A stretch of 64,000 bases of DNA, taken from contig NZ_BJHV01000001.1 in the NCBI RefSeq assembly GCF_005405925.1, positions 3,162,001-3,226,000 of the forward strand. Reading direction: 5' to 3'. This DNA is from Streptomyces antimycoticus. Its GTDB lineage: Bacteria > Actinomycetota > Actinomycetes > Streptomycetales > Streptomycetaceae. This document shows positions 19,720 to 28,493 of the stretch, in pieces. Under the pieces are notes generated by a model. It ran no database searches. It saw nothing but the letters and a program-made list of their open reading frames with translations, and was not told the DNA's origin. The translations under genes and the position numbers were made by a program. Position 1 is the stretch's first letter, and every line of letters starts with the position of its first letter.

Positions 19720-20160
19720 TCAGGCGCTCTCGACGCGCTTCTTCAGGCCCGCCAGCGCGCGGTCGATGATGACCTTCTCGGCCTTGCGCTTGATCATGCC
19801 CAGCATGGGGATCTTGACGTCGACCGTGAGCTGGTACGTCACCTCGGTGCTCTTGCCGCCGTCGAGCGCCGACAGCCGGTAGGAGCCGTCAAGGGTGCGC
19901 AGCATCTGGGACTTGACCAGGGACCAGTTGACCTGGTCGTCTCCGGTCCAGCTGTACTGGAGGGTGTAGTCGTCCTTGATCGCCCCGGCGTCGAGCAGCA
20001 TCCGCACCTGCTCGGCGCGCCCCCGCTCGTCCTTGGTGAGGACGTCGGCCTCCTTCACCTCACCGGACCACTCCGGATAACGGTCGAAGTCGGCGATCAC
20101 CTCCATCACGTCGGCCGGGGCCGCCTCGATCGTGATGCTCGAGCTGGTGTGTTCCGCCAT
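19720..20160 (-). CDS. SRPBCC (START/polyketide cyclase-like) protein
   Basis: The 146-residue protein has a helix-grip fold, with the typical opening SSSITIEAAPADVMEVIADFDRYPEWSGEV split over the first strand and two helices, and a final amphipathic helix (MIKRKAEKVIIDRALAGLKK). Such proteins bind hydrophobic ligands; the ligand here is unknown. ATG 20160 is well placed. It lies upstream of, and in the same direction as, the ArsA-like ATPase, 126 bases apart. Confidence 0.85.
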   Translation of the reverse strand: MAEHTSSSITIEAAPADVMEVIADFDRYPEWSGEVKEADVLTKDERGRAEQVRMLLDAGAIKDDYTLQYSWTGDDQVNWSLVKSQMLRTLDGSYRLSALDGGKSTEVTYQLTVDVKIPMLGMIKRKAEKVIIDRALAGLKKRVESA

Positions 20161-20226
20161 CGCCGTGGCTCCTCCGTACCGGTCCGCCGCATGAGCTCTC
20201 TGCCGCTGAAGGCTACCGCGCGCGCG

Positions 20227-20988
20227 TCACCACTCCAGGGTCCAGGGGGCGCCGGAGGAGGCGAAGTGTCCGACATTGACGCACTCGGTGGCGCCTATCC
20301 GCATACGGCGGACGAGCGGCTGATGGACATGGCCGAAGAGGGAGTACTTGGGACGGACGGTGTGGATCGCCTCCAGCAGGGCGGCGCTGCCGCGCTCGAA
20401 GCGGCGGGCGACGGTGTCGTAGCAGAGGTCGGGCACATCCGGCGGGATGTGGGTGCAGAGCACGTCCACCTCGCCGAGCGCCGCGATCTTCGCCGCGTAG
20501 GTCTCGTCGTCGATCTCGTAGGGGGTGCGCATCGGGGTGCGCAGCCCGCCGCCCACGAAACCGAAGACCAGCCCGCCGATCTCGGCTCGCTCACCGTCGA
20601 GGACGGTGGTACCGGACTGGGCGTACTCCGGCCACAGTGATGGCATGTCGACATTTCCGTAGGTGGCGTACGTCGGAGTGGGGAACGCGGCGAAGAGCGC
20701 GGCGTACTGGCGGCGGATCGCGGACTCTATGGCCGTGTGGCGGTCGATCCCCGCCCACAGCCGGTCGCCGAACACCCGGGCCTCCTCGAAGCGGCGGGCG
20801 GTGCGCAGCTCGACGAGGCGGTCGGCGTTCTCGACTCCGAAGAGGTCGGGGAAGATGCCACGGGAGTGATCGGCGTAGTCGAGGAAGAGCACGAGGTCGC
20901 CGAGGCAGATCAGGGCGTCCGCCCCGTCACCGGCCTTCTCCAGGTCCTCACTGTTGCCATGCACGTCACTCACCACGTGGACTCGCAT
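20227..20988 (-). CDS. Metallophosphoesterase
   Basis: The 253-residue calcineurin-like phosphoesterase has dimetal motifs in order: VVSDVHGN near residue 5, ICLGDLV near 28, YGNVDMP near 103, CTHIPPD near 175 and FGHVHQP near 215. GNVD replaces the common GNHD, as in several YfcE-like groups. ATG 20988 is chosen because the first strand starts there and AGGGTGA lies just upstream; the longer reading is Arg-rich and unlike protein. The substrate is unknown. Confidence 0.87.
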   Translation of the reverse strand: MRVHVVSDVHGNSEDLEKAGDGADALICLGDLVLFLDYADHSRGIFPDLFGVENADRLVELRTARRFEEARVFGDRLWAGIDRHTAIESAIRRQYAALFAAFPTPTYATYGNVDMPSLWPEYAQSGTTVLDGERAEIGGLVFGFVGGGLRTPMRTPYEIDDETYAAKIAALGEVDVLCTHIPPDVPDLCYDTVARRFERGSAALLEAIHTVRPKYSLFGHVHQPLVRRMRIGATECVNVGHFASSGAPWTLEW

Positions 20989-21240
20989 GCATGTCACCCT
21001 AAGACGTAAGGGCCCGTGCCCGTAAGGTGTTCTGCCTGCAGCGACCCGCGTCCACCTGCGGTTCCTTAGCGGACGCGACGTCCGTCGACTAGTCTGCGGA
21101 CAGCATGAAGGCGGTGTGTGACGCATCAAACATCTGGGCAGGAACCCCTATCCCGGAAGCGTACCGATGGGTAACGTCCGGGCCGTCCACCACCCCCCAT
21201 GCCCTGTAGCGGCGCCGGCGCCCCATGAGGAGCAGCAGTC

Positions 21241-23037
21241 TTGCGCGAGTTCAGCCTTCCGGCCCTGTACGAGGTCCCGGCCGACGGCAATCTGACGGAT
21301 CTCATCCGCCGCAATGCCGCACAGCATCCCGATGTCGCCGTGGTCGGCCGCAAGGTCGACGGCCAATGGGAGGACGTGACCGCGACCGCGTTCCTGGCCG
21401 AAGTGCGGGCCGCCGCCAAAGGCCTGATCGCGGCCGGGGTCGAGCCGGGCGACCGGGTCGGCCTGATGTCGCGGACCCGTTACGAATGGACGCTGCTGGA
21501 CTTCGCCATCTGGAGTGCCGGCGGGGTCACCGTGCCGGTGTACGAGACGAGTTCACCGGAGCAGATCCAGTGGATCCTCAGCGATTCGGGCGCGGTGGCC
21601 GCGCTGGTCGAGACCGGGATCCACGAGGCCGCCGTCGAGGCCGTACGGGACAGCCTGCCCACCCTGAAGCACGTCTGGCGGATCGAGGGCGATGCCATCG
21701 AGGAGCTGCGGAAGCTGGGCGCGGACGTGCCCGAGGAGAAGGTGGACGAGCGCTCTTCGATCGCCAACGCCGACTCCCCCGCCACCATCGTCTACACCTC
21801 GGGCACCACGGGCCGCCCCAAGGGCTGTGTGCTCTCGCACCGCAGCTTCTTCGCCGAATGCGGCAACGCGGTGGCACGGCTCAAGCCGATCTTCAACACC
21901 GGTGAGTCCTCGGTGCTGCTGTTCCTCCCCGAGGCCCATGTCTTCGGGCGGCTGGTGGAGATCGCGGCGGTGCTGGCGCCGATCAAGCTCGGCCATGTGC
22001 CGGATGTGAAGTCCCTGACCGACGAACTCGCCGCGTTCCGGCCCACCTTGGTGCTGGGCGTGCCGCGCGTCTTCGAGAAGGTCTACAACTCGGCGCGGGC
22101 GAAGGCCCAGTCCGAGGGCAAGGGCAAGATCTTCGACAAGGCGGCCGACACCGCCATCGAGTACAGCCAGGCGCTGGACGCGCCGGGCGGGCCGTCCTTC
22201 GGGCTCCGGTTCAAGCACAAGGTCTTCGACCGGCTGGTCTACAGCAAACTGCGGGCCGTGCTGGGCGGCCGGGCCACCCACGCCATCTCCGGCGGTGCGC
22301 CGCTGGGCGCGCGGCTGGGCCACTTCTACCGGGGCATCGGCTTCACGGTGCTGGAGGGGTACGGCCTGACGGAGTCCTGTGCGGCGACCACCTTCAACCC
22401 CTGGGACCGGCAGAAGATCGGCTCGGTCGGGCAGCCGATGCCGGGCACGGTGGTGCGCATCGCCGACGACGGCGAGGTGCTGCTCCACGGTGAGCACCTC
22501 TTCACCGAGTACTGGAACAACGAGACGGCCACCGCGGACGCGCTGTCGGACGGCTGGTTCCACACCGGGGACGTGGGCACGCTCGACGAGGACGGCTACC
22601 TCACCATCACCGGCCGCAAGAAGGAGATCATCGTCACCGCGGGCGGCAAGAACGTCGCCCCTGCGGTGATCGAGGACCGGATCCGCGCCCATGCCCTGGT
22701 CGCCGAGTGCATGGTCGTCGGCGACGGCCGTCCCTTCGTGGGCGCGCTGGTCACGGTGGACGAGGAGTTCCTGCCCCGCTGGGCGGCCGAGCACGGCAAG
22801 CCCGAGGGTGTGACGGTGGCCGAGCTGCGCGAGGACCCGGATCTGCTGGCCGAGATCCAGCAGGCGGTGGAGGACGGCAACGCGGCGGTGTCCAAGGCGG
22901 AGTCGGTGCGCAAGTTCCGCGTCCTGGCGACGCAGTTCACCGAGGACTCCGGGCATGTGACGCCCTCGCTGAAGCTGAAGCGGAACGTGGTGGCGAAGGA
23001 CTTCGCGTCCGAGATCGAGGCCATCTACCGCGGCTGA
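21241..23037 (+). CDS. Long-chain acyl-CoA ligase (FadD15-like AMP-dependent synthetase)
   Basis: The 598-residue adenylate-forming enzyme activates fatty acids to acyl-CoA. Core motifs are YTSGTTGRPKG near 180, the VLEGYGLTES motif near 370, the WFHTGDVG motif near 440, and GRKKEIIVTAGGKNVAP near 460 with the hinge and catalytic Lys region. Length and the RFKHKVFDRLVYSKLRAVLGG insert fit FadD15-type long-chain ligases. The start is TTG 21241 after GAGGAG. The 250-base gap to the divergent phosphoesterase must hold both promoters. Confidence 0.92.
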   Translation: MREFSLPALYEVPADGNLTDLIRRNAAQHPDVAVVGRKVDGQWEDVTATAFLAEVRAAAKGLIAAGVEPGDRVGLMSRTRYEWTLLDFAIWSAGGVTVPVYETSSPEQIQWILSDSGAVAALVETGIHEAAVEAVRDSLPTLKHVWRIEGDAIEELRKLGADVPEEKVDERSSIANADSPATIVYTSGTTGRPKGCVLSHRSFFAECGNAVARLKPIFNTGESSVLLFLPEAHVFGRLVEIAAVLAPIKLGHVPDVKSLTDELAAFRPTLVLGVPRVFEKVYNSARAKAQSEGKGKIFDKAADTAIEYSQALDAPGGPSFGLRFKHKVFDRLVYSKLRAVLGGRATHAISGGAPLGARLGHFYRGIGFTVLEGYGLTESCAATTFNPWDRQKIGSVGQPMPGTVVRIADDGEVLLHGEHLFTEYWNNETATADALSDGWFHTGDVGTLDEDGYLTITGRKKEIIVTAGGKNVAPAVIEDRIRAHALVAECMVVGDGRPFVGALVTVDEEFLPRWAAEHGKPEGVTVAELREDPDLLAEIQQAVEDGNAAVSKAESVRKFRVLATQFTEDSGHVTPSLKLKRNVVAKDFASEIEAIYRG

Positions 23038-23100
23038 CGACGACGGGGCCCGAGGGCGCTCCCCCGGGCCCGGACCGTCATAGCGGCGACGTCAGGGACC

Positions 23101-23206
23101 GCCACAGCACGACGCCGCGGACCGCCACAGCACGACGCCGCGGACCGTCACAGCACGACGCCGCGGACCGTCGCACCAGGACGCCGCGGACCGTTACAGC
23201 AGCGAC
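23101..23206. repeat. 23-bp tandem repeats between convergent genes
   Basis: About 4.6 copies of a 23-bp unit (core CACAGCACGACGCCGCGGACC) lie between the acyl-CoA ligase and the mannosyltransferase. The first two copies are identical, and the last partial copy runs into the final codons of the mannosyltransferase. Confidence 0.8.
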
Positions 23207-24335
23207 TTCAGGCGGTCGGCCAGCAGATCCCAGCGCCAGCGCTCCTCCACCCAGGCGCGCCCCCGCTCGCCCATGCGGCGGCGCAGCTCGGCGTCCTCCA
23301 GCAGGGCCACGACGCGCTCGGCGCTCTGCTCGGCGGAGCCGCCCCGGACGACCCATCCGGTCTCCCCGTCCAGCACCGCGTCCGGCGCCCCGCCCGAGTC
23401 CCCGGCGACGACCGGCAGACCGGTCGCGGACGCCTCCAGATAGACGATGCCGAGGCCCTCGACGTCCAGCCCGCCGCGGCGGGTGCGGCAGGGCATGGCG
23501 AAGACGTCGCCCGCGCCGTAGTGGGCGGGCAGCTCCTCCCAGGGCACGGGGCCGGTGAACCGTACGGAGTCGGCCACGCCCTCGGTCTCCGCGAGCCGGC
23601 TCAGGTCCTTCGCGTACGGCCCCCGCCGACGATCAGCAGCACCGCGTCCGGCACCCGCTTCAGGATCCGTGGCATGGCCTGGATCAGCGTGTCCTGCCCC
23701 TTGCGCGGCACCAGCCGGGAGACGCACACCACGACGGGCCGCTCGGCGAGGCCCAGCCGGGCCCGGATCTCGTCGCCGCCCGAACCGGGGTGGAAGGTCT
23801 TCTCGTCCACCCCGGGCGGCAGTTGCACCATCCGGGCGGCGTCCCGGGGGGCGAGCGCGGCGGCGATACGGGAGCGGGTGTACTCACCGAGATAGGTGAG
23901 GGTGTCCGTGGACCCGCCGATCCGCCGCAGCAGCCGCCGTGCGGCCGGCAACTGCGCCCAGGCCGCCTCGTGGCCGTGCGTCGTGGCCACCAGCCGCCGC
24001 GCCCCCGCCGCGCGCAGCGCCGGGGCCATCAGCCCAAGCGGCGCGGCGGCGCCGAACCACACCGAGGTGCAGCCGTGCTCCCGCAGCAGCGCGGTCGCGC
24101 GGCGGGTGACCCGCGGGGTGGGCAGCAGCATGGTCGTCCGGTCCCGGACGACCTGGTACGGCTGCTCGGCGTCGAAGCGGGCGGTGGCCTCGGCGCCCTC
24201 CTGGCCGCGCTTCCACGTGGAGGCGTAGACGACGATCCGGTCCGGGTCGAGGCGCAGCGCGATGTTGTGCAGGAACGCCTGGATGCCGCCGGGGCGGGGC
24301 GGAAAGTCGTTGGTCACGAGCAGGGTCTTGTCCAT
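23194..24335 (-). CDS. GT4 glycosyltransferase, PimB-like mannosyltransferase (apparent frameshift)
   Basis: About 380 residues after repair, with a GT-B fold. The N-terminal domain has TNDFPPRPGGIQAF and ATTHGHEAAWA. The C-terminal domain has VSRLVPRKGQDTLIQAMP, FTGPVPWEELPAHYG and the sugar-nucleotide EX7E motif EGLGIVYLEASATGLPVV. It resembles PimB', which adds the second mannose to phosphatidylinositol mannosides from GDP-mannose. The frame breaks at 23618-23624: VLLIVGGG continues as PYAKDLSRLAETEGV in another frame, and one added base fixes it. It lies convergent to the acyl-CoA ligase. Confidence 0.88.
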
Positions 24336-24408
24336 CGTGGCCGACAGTACCGGGTGCCGCGGCGGGCCCGAACCGGCCCACCCGGGCGCGGGGACCAGGG
24401 GGCGGCGC

Positions 24409-25683
24409 TCAGCCCAGCTCGGTCGCCACGTACTTCCGCCACAGCGCCGTGAACTCCGTCAGACTCACCCCCAGCACCTTCCGCAGCGCCGACTCCACCG
24501 CCCCCGAGCGCTCGGATGCCCGGCCCACCGTGCGGTAGAAGTCGACCAGCTTCTTCTCGCCCCACCGGTCCGCGATCAGGCGGCAGGCGAGCCAGCCCTG
24601 TTCATAGGCGCGCGAGAGGCGGTCGGGGTCGCTGCCGAAGCGGAAGTCGTCGTCGCGCGGCAGCGAGGTGGGCAGCCGCCCGGCGACGACGGCGTCGGTG
24701 AGTTCGGGGGCGGCCTGGCGGGGGGTGCGGCCGGGGGTGCGGTAGCCCACCCAGTCGGCGAAGCCCTCGGAGAGCCAGAGCGGGGTGGCGGCGCTGGTGG
24801 CGGTGCGGGTGGCGACATGGGCCGTCTCATGGGTGATCACGACGCGCCGCCCGAAGTCGCCGAGGACCTGGTACGCCTCGGGGTTGACGATCACCCGGTC
24901 GGCGGGCGCCTCGTCACCGGCCCCGCCGACCTCGCCCGTGGTGACGGCGGCGATCCCGCGGTAGCCGTCCGCGGCGGCGCCGAGCAGGGCCGCCATCCGG
25001 TCCAGGGAGTCGGGGACCTCGACCACCACGCGTCCGGCCCACTCATGGGGCCAGACCCGGCCGAGGGCGGGCACCGCCCGGTCCGCGATACCGGCGACCG
25101 CGCGCAGCACCCGCCGCTCCTGGCCGACGCCCAGGACGAGGCTGTGGGCGCCGCGGACGACGTCGACCGTGCCCTGGTCCCAGAGCTGTTCCGTACCGCG
25201 CTTGCCGTCCACCACACCGTCGTCGGAGGCGACGTACCACCGTCCGTCGCGCCGGGCGAGCGTCAGGTACTGGGCGGAGACGACCGGCGCGGTGTCGTAT
25301 CCCGTCAGCCGGTACCGGAGTTCGACCTGTGCGGCGAGGCTGCGGCCGCCGACCGGCGCGGGGGTGAAACCGCCGGTGCGCACCAGCCGGTAGGTCCAGG
25401 AGCGCAGCGGTACGGCGGACATCTGCCGGAACACCCGCCGCTGCTCGGCCACATAGCGGGCGGAGCCGCGGTCCACGGTGGCGAGGAAGGCGTCCGCGTC
25501 CCGCTCCCGGACCGCGGCGGCCCGCTGGTCCAGCAGGCGCTGCACGGCCCGGCCGTCGCGCCCTTCGGGGTCGTCGGGCGCGGGGGCGGGGGCGCAGCCG
25601 CCCAGCGCGGTCAGGGTGAACGTGCCCACCAGCGGCAGGCACAGCAGCGCCCGCCATCCGCCCGATCTCCACCGACCCGCCAC
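24409..25683 (-). CDS. Lipoprotein with gluzincin-type metallopeptidase domain
   Basis: The 424-residue protein has a Type II signal peptide with lipobox LTALGGC (Cys at about residue 30), so it is membrane-anchored outside. Residues 45-190 form a helical and NTF2-like region. The C-terminal half holds the zinc motif HETAH near 288 with a downstream WLSEGFADWVG Glu, the gluzincin pattern. The final helices end KYVATELG. Catalytic residues are intact, so it is probably an active protease of unknown target. It lies between the mannosyltransferase and the wall hydrolases. Confidence 0.83.
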   Translation of the reverse strand: MAGRWRSGGWRALLCLPLVGTFTLTALGGCAPAPAPDDPEGRDGRAVQRLLDQRAAAVRERDADAFLATVDRGSARYVAEQRRVFRQMSAVPLRSWTYRLVRTGGFTPAPVGGRSLAAQVELRYRLTGYDTAPVVSAQYLTLARRDGRWYVASDDGVVDGKRGTEQLWDQGTVDVVRGAHSLVLGVGQERRVLRAVAGIADRAVPALGRVWPHEWAGRVVVEVPDSLDRMAALLGAAADGYRGIAAVTTGEVGGAGDEAPADRVIVNPEAYQVLGDFGRRVVITHETAHVATRTATSAATPLWLSEGFADWVGYRTPGRTPRQAAPELTDAVVAGRLPTSLPRDDDFRFGSDPDRLSRAYEQGWLACRLIADRWGEKKLVDFYRTVGRASERSGAVESALRKVLGVSLTEFTALWRKYVATELG

Positions 25684-25714
25684 GTCTTAGATCGTACGAG
25701 CCCGCGCGCCGGCT

Positions 25715-26848
25715 TCAGACACGAGTGATGGAAGAGATCGGCAACATGTCCACGGGGTCGTAGCGGACCCGTGCCCCGGGGTAGGGGGCATGGATCACCT
25801 GTCCGTTGCCCGCGTACATCGCGACATGGCTGGCGTCGGAGCGGTAGACCACCAGATCGCCGGGGCGGGCCTGGGACAGCGGCACCGGCTGCCCGGCGTG
25901 CGCCTGGGCCTGTGAGGTGCGCGGAATGGCCACCCCGGCGTGGGCGTAGGCCCATTGGGTCAGCCCGGAGCAGTCGAAGGCGGTGGGACCGGCGTGGCCC
26001 CAGGCGTACGGCAGCCCGAGGGCCGCCCGTGCCGCGCCGAACGCCGCGGCGGCCCGCCCCGAGAACGGCGCGGCATGCCGCCCGCCGATGCGGCCACCGG
26101 AGAGCTCACCGGGGCCGGAGCCGGAGAGGGTGCCGGAGCCGGAGAGGGCGCCCGGCGGCAGGCCGGCGAGGGCGCCGGGCTCGCGTCCGCCCGCCCGCGA
26201 GGCGCGGTGGGCGTAGCTCTCCCGCTCCCTGGGCGGCAGCGCGTTCACCAGCCGCCGCGCGGTGGCCAACCGGTGCTGGACCGCCCGCTTGTGGCGGGCC
26301 ACGACCCGGCGGCTGTGCTCCAGCTTCCCCAGCTTGGCCGCGGCCTCCGCACGCTCCTGCCGCAGCGTGCGCTGGGCGCTCTGCACCACCCGTAGCCGTG
26401 CGGCCTGGCGGCTGGTGATCCGCTCCAGAGTGGCGGCCCGGTCGAGGTACTGGGCCGGGTCGCCGGAGAGGAGCAGGGCCAGGCCCGGGTCGATCCCGCC
26501 GGTGCGGTACTGCCCGCCCGCGAGGGCGCCGAGCGCCACCCGCATCCGGTTGACCCGCCCCTGACCCCGGGCGACCCGGTCCTGGATCCGGTCGACCTCG
26601 CGGCGCAGGGCCTGGGTGCGCGTCTGCGCCGCGTTGTAGCGCTCGGTGGCCCGCTCCGCCTGGGCGTAGAGCGTGGCGATGCGGTCGCCGGCGGACCGGG
26701 CGGCCGGACGGCCCACCGGGTCATGCGGTTCGGCACCGGCCGCCACGGCGGACAGCGCGGCGGCGGAGGCCACCGCGGCCGCCGAGGCGGCGGTCCAGAC
26801 GGCGGCCCGGCCTGACCCGGGTTTCGCGACGCGACGACAGGACGCCAT
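25715..26848 (-). CDS. NlpC/P60 peptidoglycan endopeptidase (RipA-like)
   Basis: The roughly 377-residue exported wall hydrolase has a signal peptide in the first 40 residues and a long coiled coil at about 55-190. A Gly/Ser/Leu linker (GSGTLSGSGPGELSGG) precedes the C-terminal C40 domain. The catalytic Cys is in AFDCSGLTQWAYAHAG and the His in DASHVAMYAG, with the third polar residue in VIHAPYPG. ATG 26848 is preferred over GTG 26860, because the latter leaves almost no spacer after the GGAAGGGA ribosome site and because the paralogue also begins MAS(C/H)RR. Confidence 0.9.
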   Translation of the reverse strand: MASCRRVAKPGSGRAAVWTAASAAAVASAAALSAVAAGAEPHDPVGRPAARSAGDRIATLYAQAERATERYNAAQTRTQALRREVDRIQDRVARGQGRVNRMRVALGALAGGQYRTGGIDPGLALLLSGDPAQYLDRAATLERITSRQAARLRVVQSAQRTLRQERAEAAAKLGKLEHSRRVVARHKRAVQHRLATARRLVNALPPRERESYAHRASRAGGREPGALAGLPPGALSGSGTLSGSGPGELSGGRIGGRHAAPFSGRAAAAFGAARAALGLPYAWGHAGPTAFDCSGLTQWAYAHAGVAIPRTSQAQAHAGQPVPLSQARPGDLVVYRSDASHVAMYAGNGQVIHAPYPGARVRYDPVDMLPISSITRV

Positions 26849-26951
26849 GGGTAGCCGCACTCCCTTCCGCAGTGTCGGGCTGAGAACTGCGGGCAGACAG
26901 TAGCCGTGGCGCTACCCACGGTCCAACGGCCGTGGTGTGCGGAGAAACTGA

Positions 26952-26986
26952 CGCCCCGCCGAGTGACGCAGGTCACCGGCGGGGCG
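26952..26986. terminator. Hairpin between the two NlpC/P60 genes
   Basis: A perfect 10-bp CGCCCCGCCG/CGGCGGGGCG stem with a 15-base loop lies about 120 bases downstream of the upstream paralogue (minus strand). It probably ends that transcript and separates the control of the two hydrolases. Confidence 0.65.
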
Positions 26987-27107
26987 AGGGATCAGCGAGG
27001 ACCCTGGAGATTCGCCCTAAAGGATGGCTCTTGGGGCGGTTTGAGACCCGTTTTTCCGTTCCTGAACGGACCCTCGTGAGCGGGCCTTCCGAATCAGACC
27101 TTCCGGA

Positions 27108-28133
27108 TCAGACCCGGACGCCGAACTGGAACGGCATGTTGTCCATCGACTCGTAGCGCACACCGGCACCGGGCTTGGGCGCGTGCAGCACCTGGCCGTT
27201 GCCCGCGTAGAGACCTATGTGGTGCAGGTCGCCGTAGAAGAGCACCAGGTCGCCCGGCTTGAGTTCACCGCGGCCGATGCGGGTGCCGGCGTTCGCCTGG
27301 TCCTGGGAGATGCGCGGCAGCTGCACCCCGGCCTGCTGGTAGGCCCAGCCGGTGAGTCCGGAGCAGTCGAAGGAGGACGGACCGGTCGCGCCCCAGACGT
27401 ACGGGAGGCCGATCTTCGTCTTGGCGGCGGCGAGCGCGGCGGCGGCACGCCCCGACTCGGGCACCTCGTTGCCCAGGTCGACCCGGCTGCTGGAGCGGTT
27501 GGCGCGCTCCGCGTCCTGGGCCGCCATCTGGGCGCGCTCCTTGGCGGTCAGGGTGTTGAGGAGGTTCCGGGCCTTGGACAGCTTGCCCTGGATCTCGTCC
27601 TTCTTCTTGCCGAGCGCCTTACGGGTGTCCGCCAGGTCCTGCAGCTTGGTGGACGCTTCCTCACGCTGCTGCTTGAGGGTGCGCTGCTTGTCGGCGATCT
27701 TCCGCAGGGACTCGGCCTGCTTGCCGCTCAGCTGGCTGAGGGTGGACGCCTTCTCGAGGTAGGTGTCCGGGTCGGAGGAGAGGAGCAGCTGCACCGAGGG
27801 GTCGATGCCGCCGGAGCGGTACTGGGCGGTGGCCATCGAACCCAGGCCGTTGCGCAGCTTGTTCAGGTCCTCCTGACCGCGCGCCACCTTGTCCTGCAGA
27901 TCGCCGACCTGCTTCTCCAGCTTCTGCTGCTTTTCCTTGGCGCCGTTGTACTTCTCGGTCGCCTGCTCCGCCTCTTCGTAGAGCTTGTCGACCTGCTCCT
28001 TGACGTCCTTCTTGTCCTGCTTCGGAGCGGCCTGGGCGGCCTGGGAAGTGAGAGCGACGGCGGCTGCCGCGGTCGCGGTAAGGACGGTTACCCGAGTGCG
28101 GCTCGGCTGCTTGGGTCGACGGTGGGACGCCAC
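27108..28133 (-). CDS. NlpC/P60 peptidoglycan endopeptidase (RipA-like), riboswitch-controlled
   Basis: The 341-residue wall hydrolase is paralogous to the next gene. Signal peptide cleavage is probably after SQAAQAA near residue 36. A coiled coil of Lys/Glu/Gln heptads spans about 45-210, and the C40 domain covers the last 115 residues. The catalytic Cys is in SSFDCSGLTGWAYQQAG and the His in GDLHHIGLYAG. Coiled coils of this kind hold the peptidase inactive or target it to the septum in RipA and CwlO. The long leader carries a probable c-di-AMP riboswitch, tying expression to osmotic or germination signals. Confidence 0.92.
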   Translation of the reverse strand: MASHRRPKQPSRTRVTVLTATAAAAVALTSQAAQAAPKQDKKDVKEQVDKLYEEAEQATEKYNGAKEKQQKLEKQVGDLQDKVARGQEDLNKLRNGLGSMATAQYRSGGIDPSVQLLLSSDPDTYLEKASTLSQLSGKQAESLRKIADKQRTLKQQREEASTKLQDLADTRKALGKKKDEIQGKLSKARNLLNTLTAKERAQMAAQDAERANRSSSRVDLGNEVPESGRAAAALAAAKTKIGLPYVWGATGPSSFDCSGLTGWAYQQAGVQLPRISQDQANAGTRIGRGELKPGDLVLFYGDLHHIGLYAGNGQVLHAPKPGAGVRYESMDNMPFQFGVRV

Positions 28134-28139
28134 GAAGGC

Positions 28140-28262
28140 GAGCTCCTTCTTCCTCCAGCCGCCTACCGGGAGTTGGTGGGGTGGTGAGCCCCGGCTCCGC
28201 GACAGGGCGCGGACTCGGCGGTACCTCCGCTGTCACCCCGGATGGGTGATCAACCGCGCGAA
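28140..28262 (-). promoter_or_regulatory. ydaO/yuaA-type cyclic di-AMP riboswitch
   Basis: The minus-strand leader just upstream of the NlpC/P60 gene contains conserved ydaO-class pieces in order: GGGGTGACAGCGGAGGTACC, CGCCGAGTCCGCG, GGAGCCGGGGCTCACC, and the 3' AACTCCCGGTAGGCGGC. It is followed by a Shine-Dalgarno-bearing AAGAAGGAG. In Actinobacteria this class commonly precedes resuscitation factors and NlpC/P60 hydrolases. The call rests on remembered consensus; covariance scoring was not run. Bases 28263-28493, further upstream, hold the promoter region and the 3' end of the NYN gene transcript, with no ORF that I can support. Confidence 0.72.
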
Positions 28263-28493
28263 GGTTCGAGCCGACCTTAGTGACCCCGCCGTGATCCGTT
28301 CAAATCCCAACGGCAAAAAAGTCGCCCCGGAAGCGCATCTTTTACGAATGTCACACGGGCAGTGATGGTCGATCGACGCTCCGCTGACAACAGAAGTGGT
28401 GCGAGGTCGACCTCTGAAGAGAGTTCGGGCGCTCAGCCACAGAAACGCGGAAACCGGGGATACGGGAATAACGGAGATACGGGCTACGACGCC

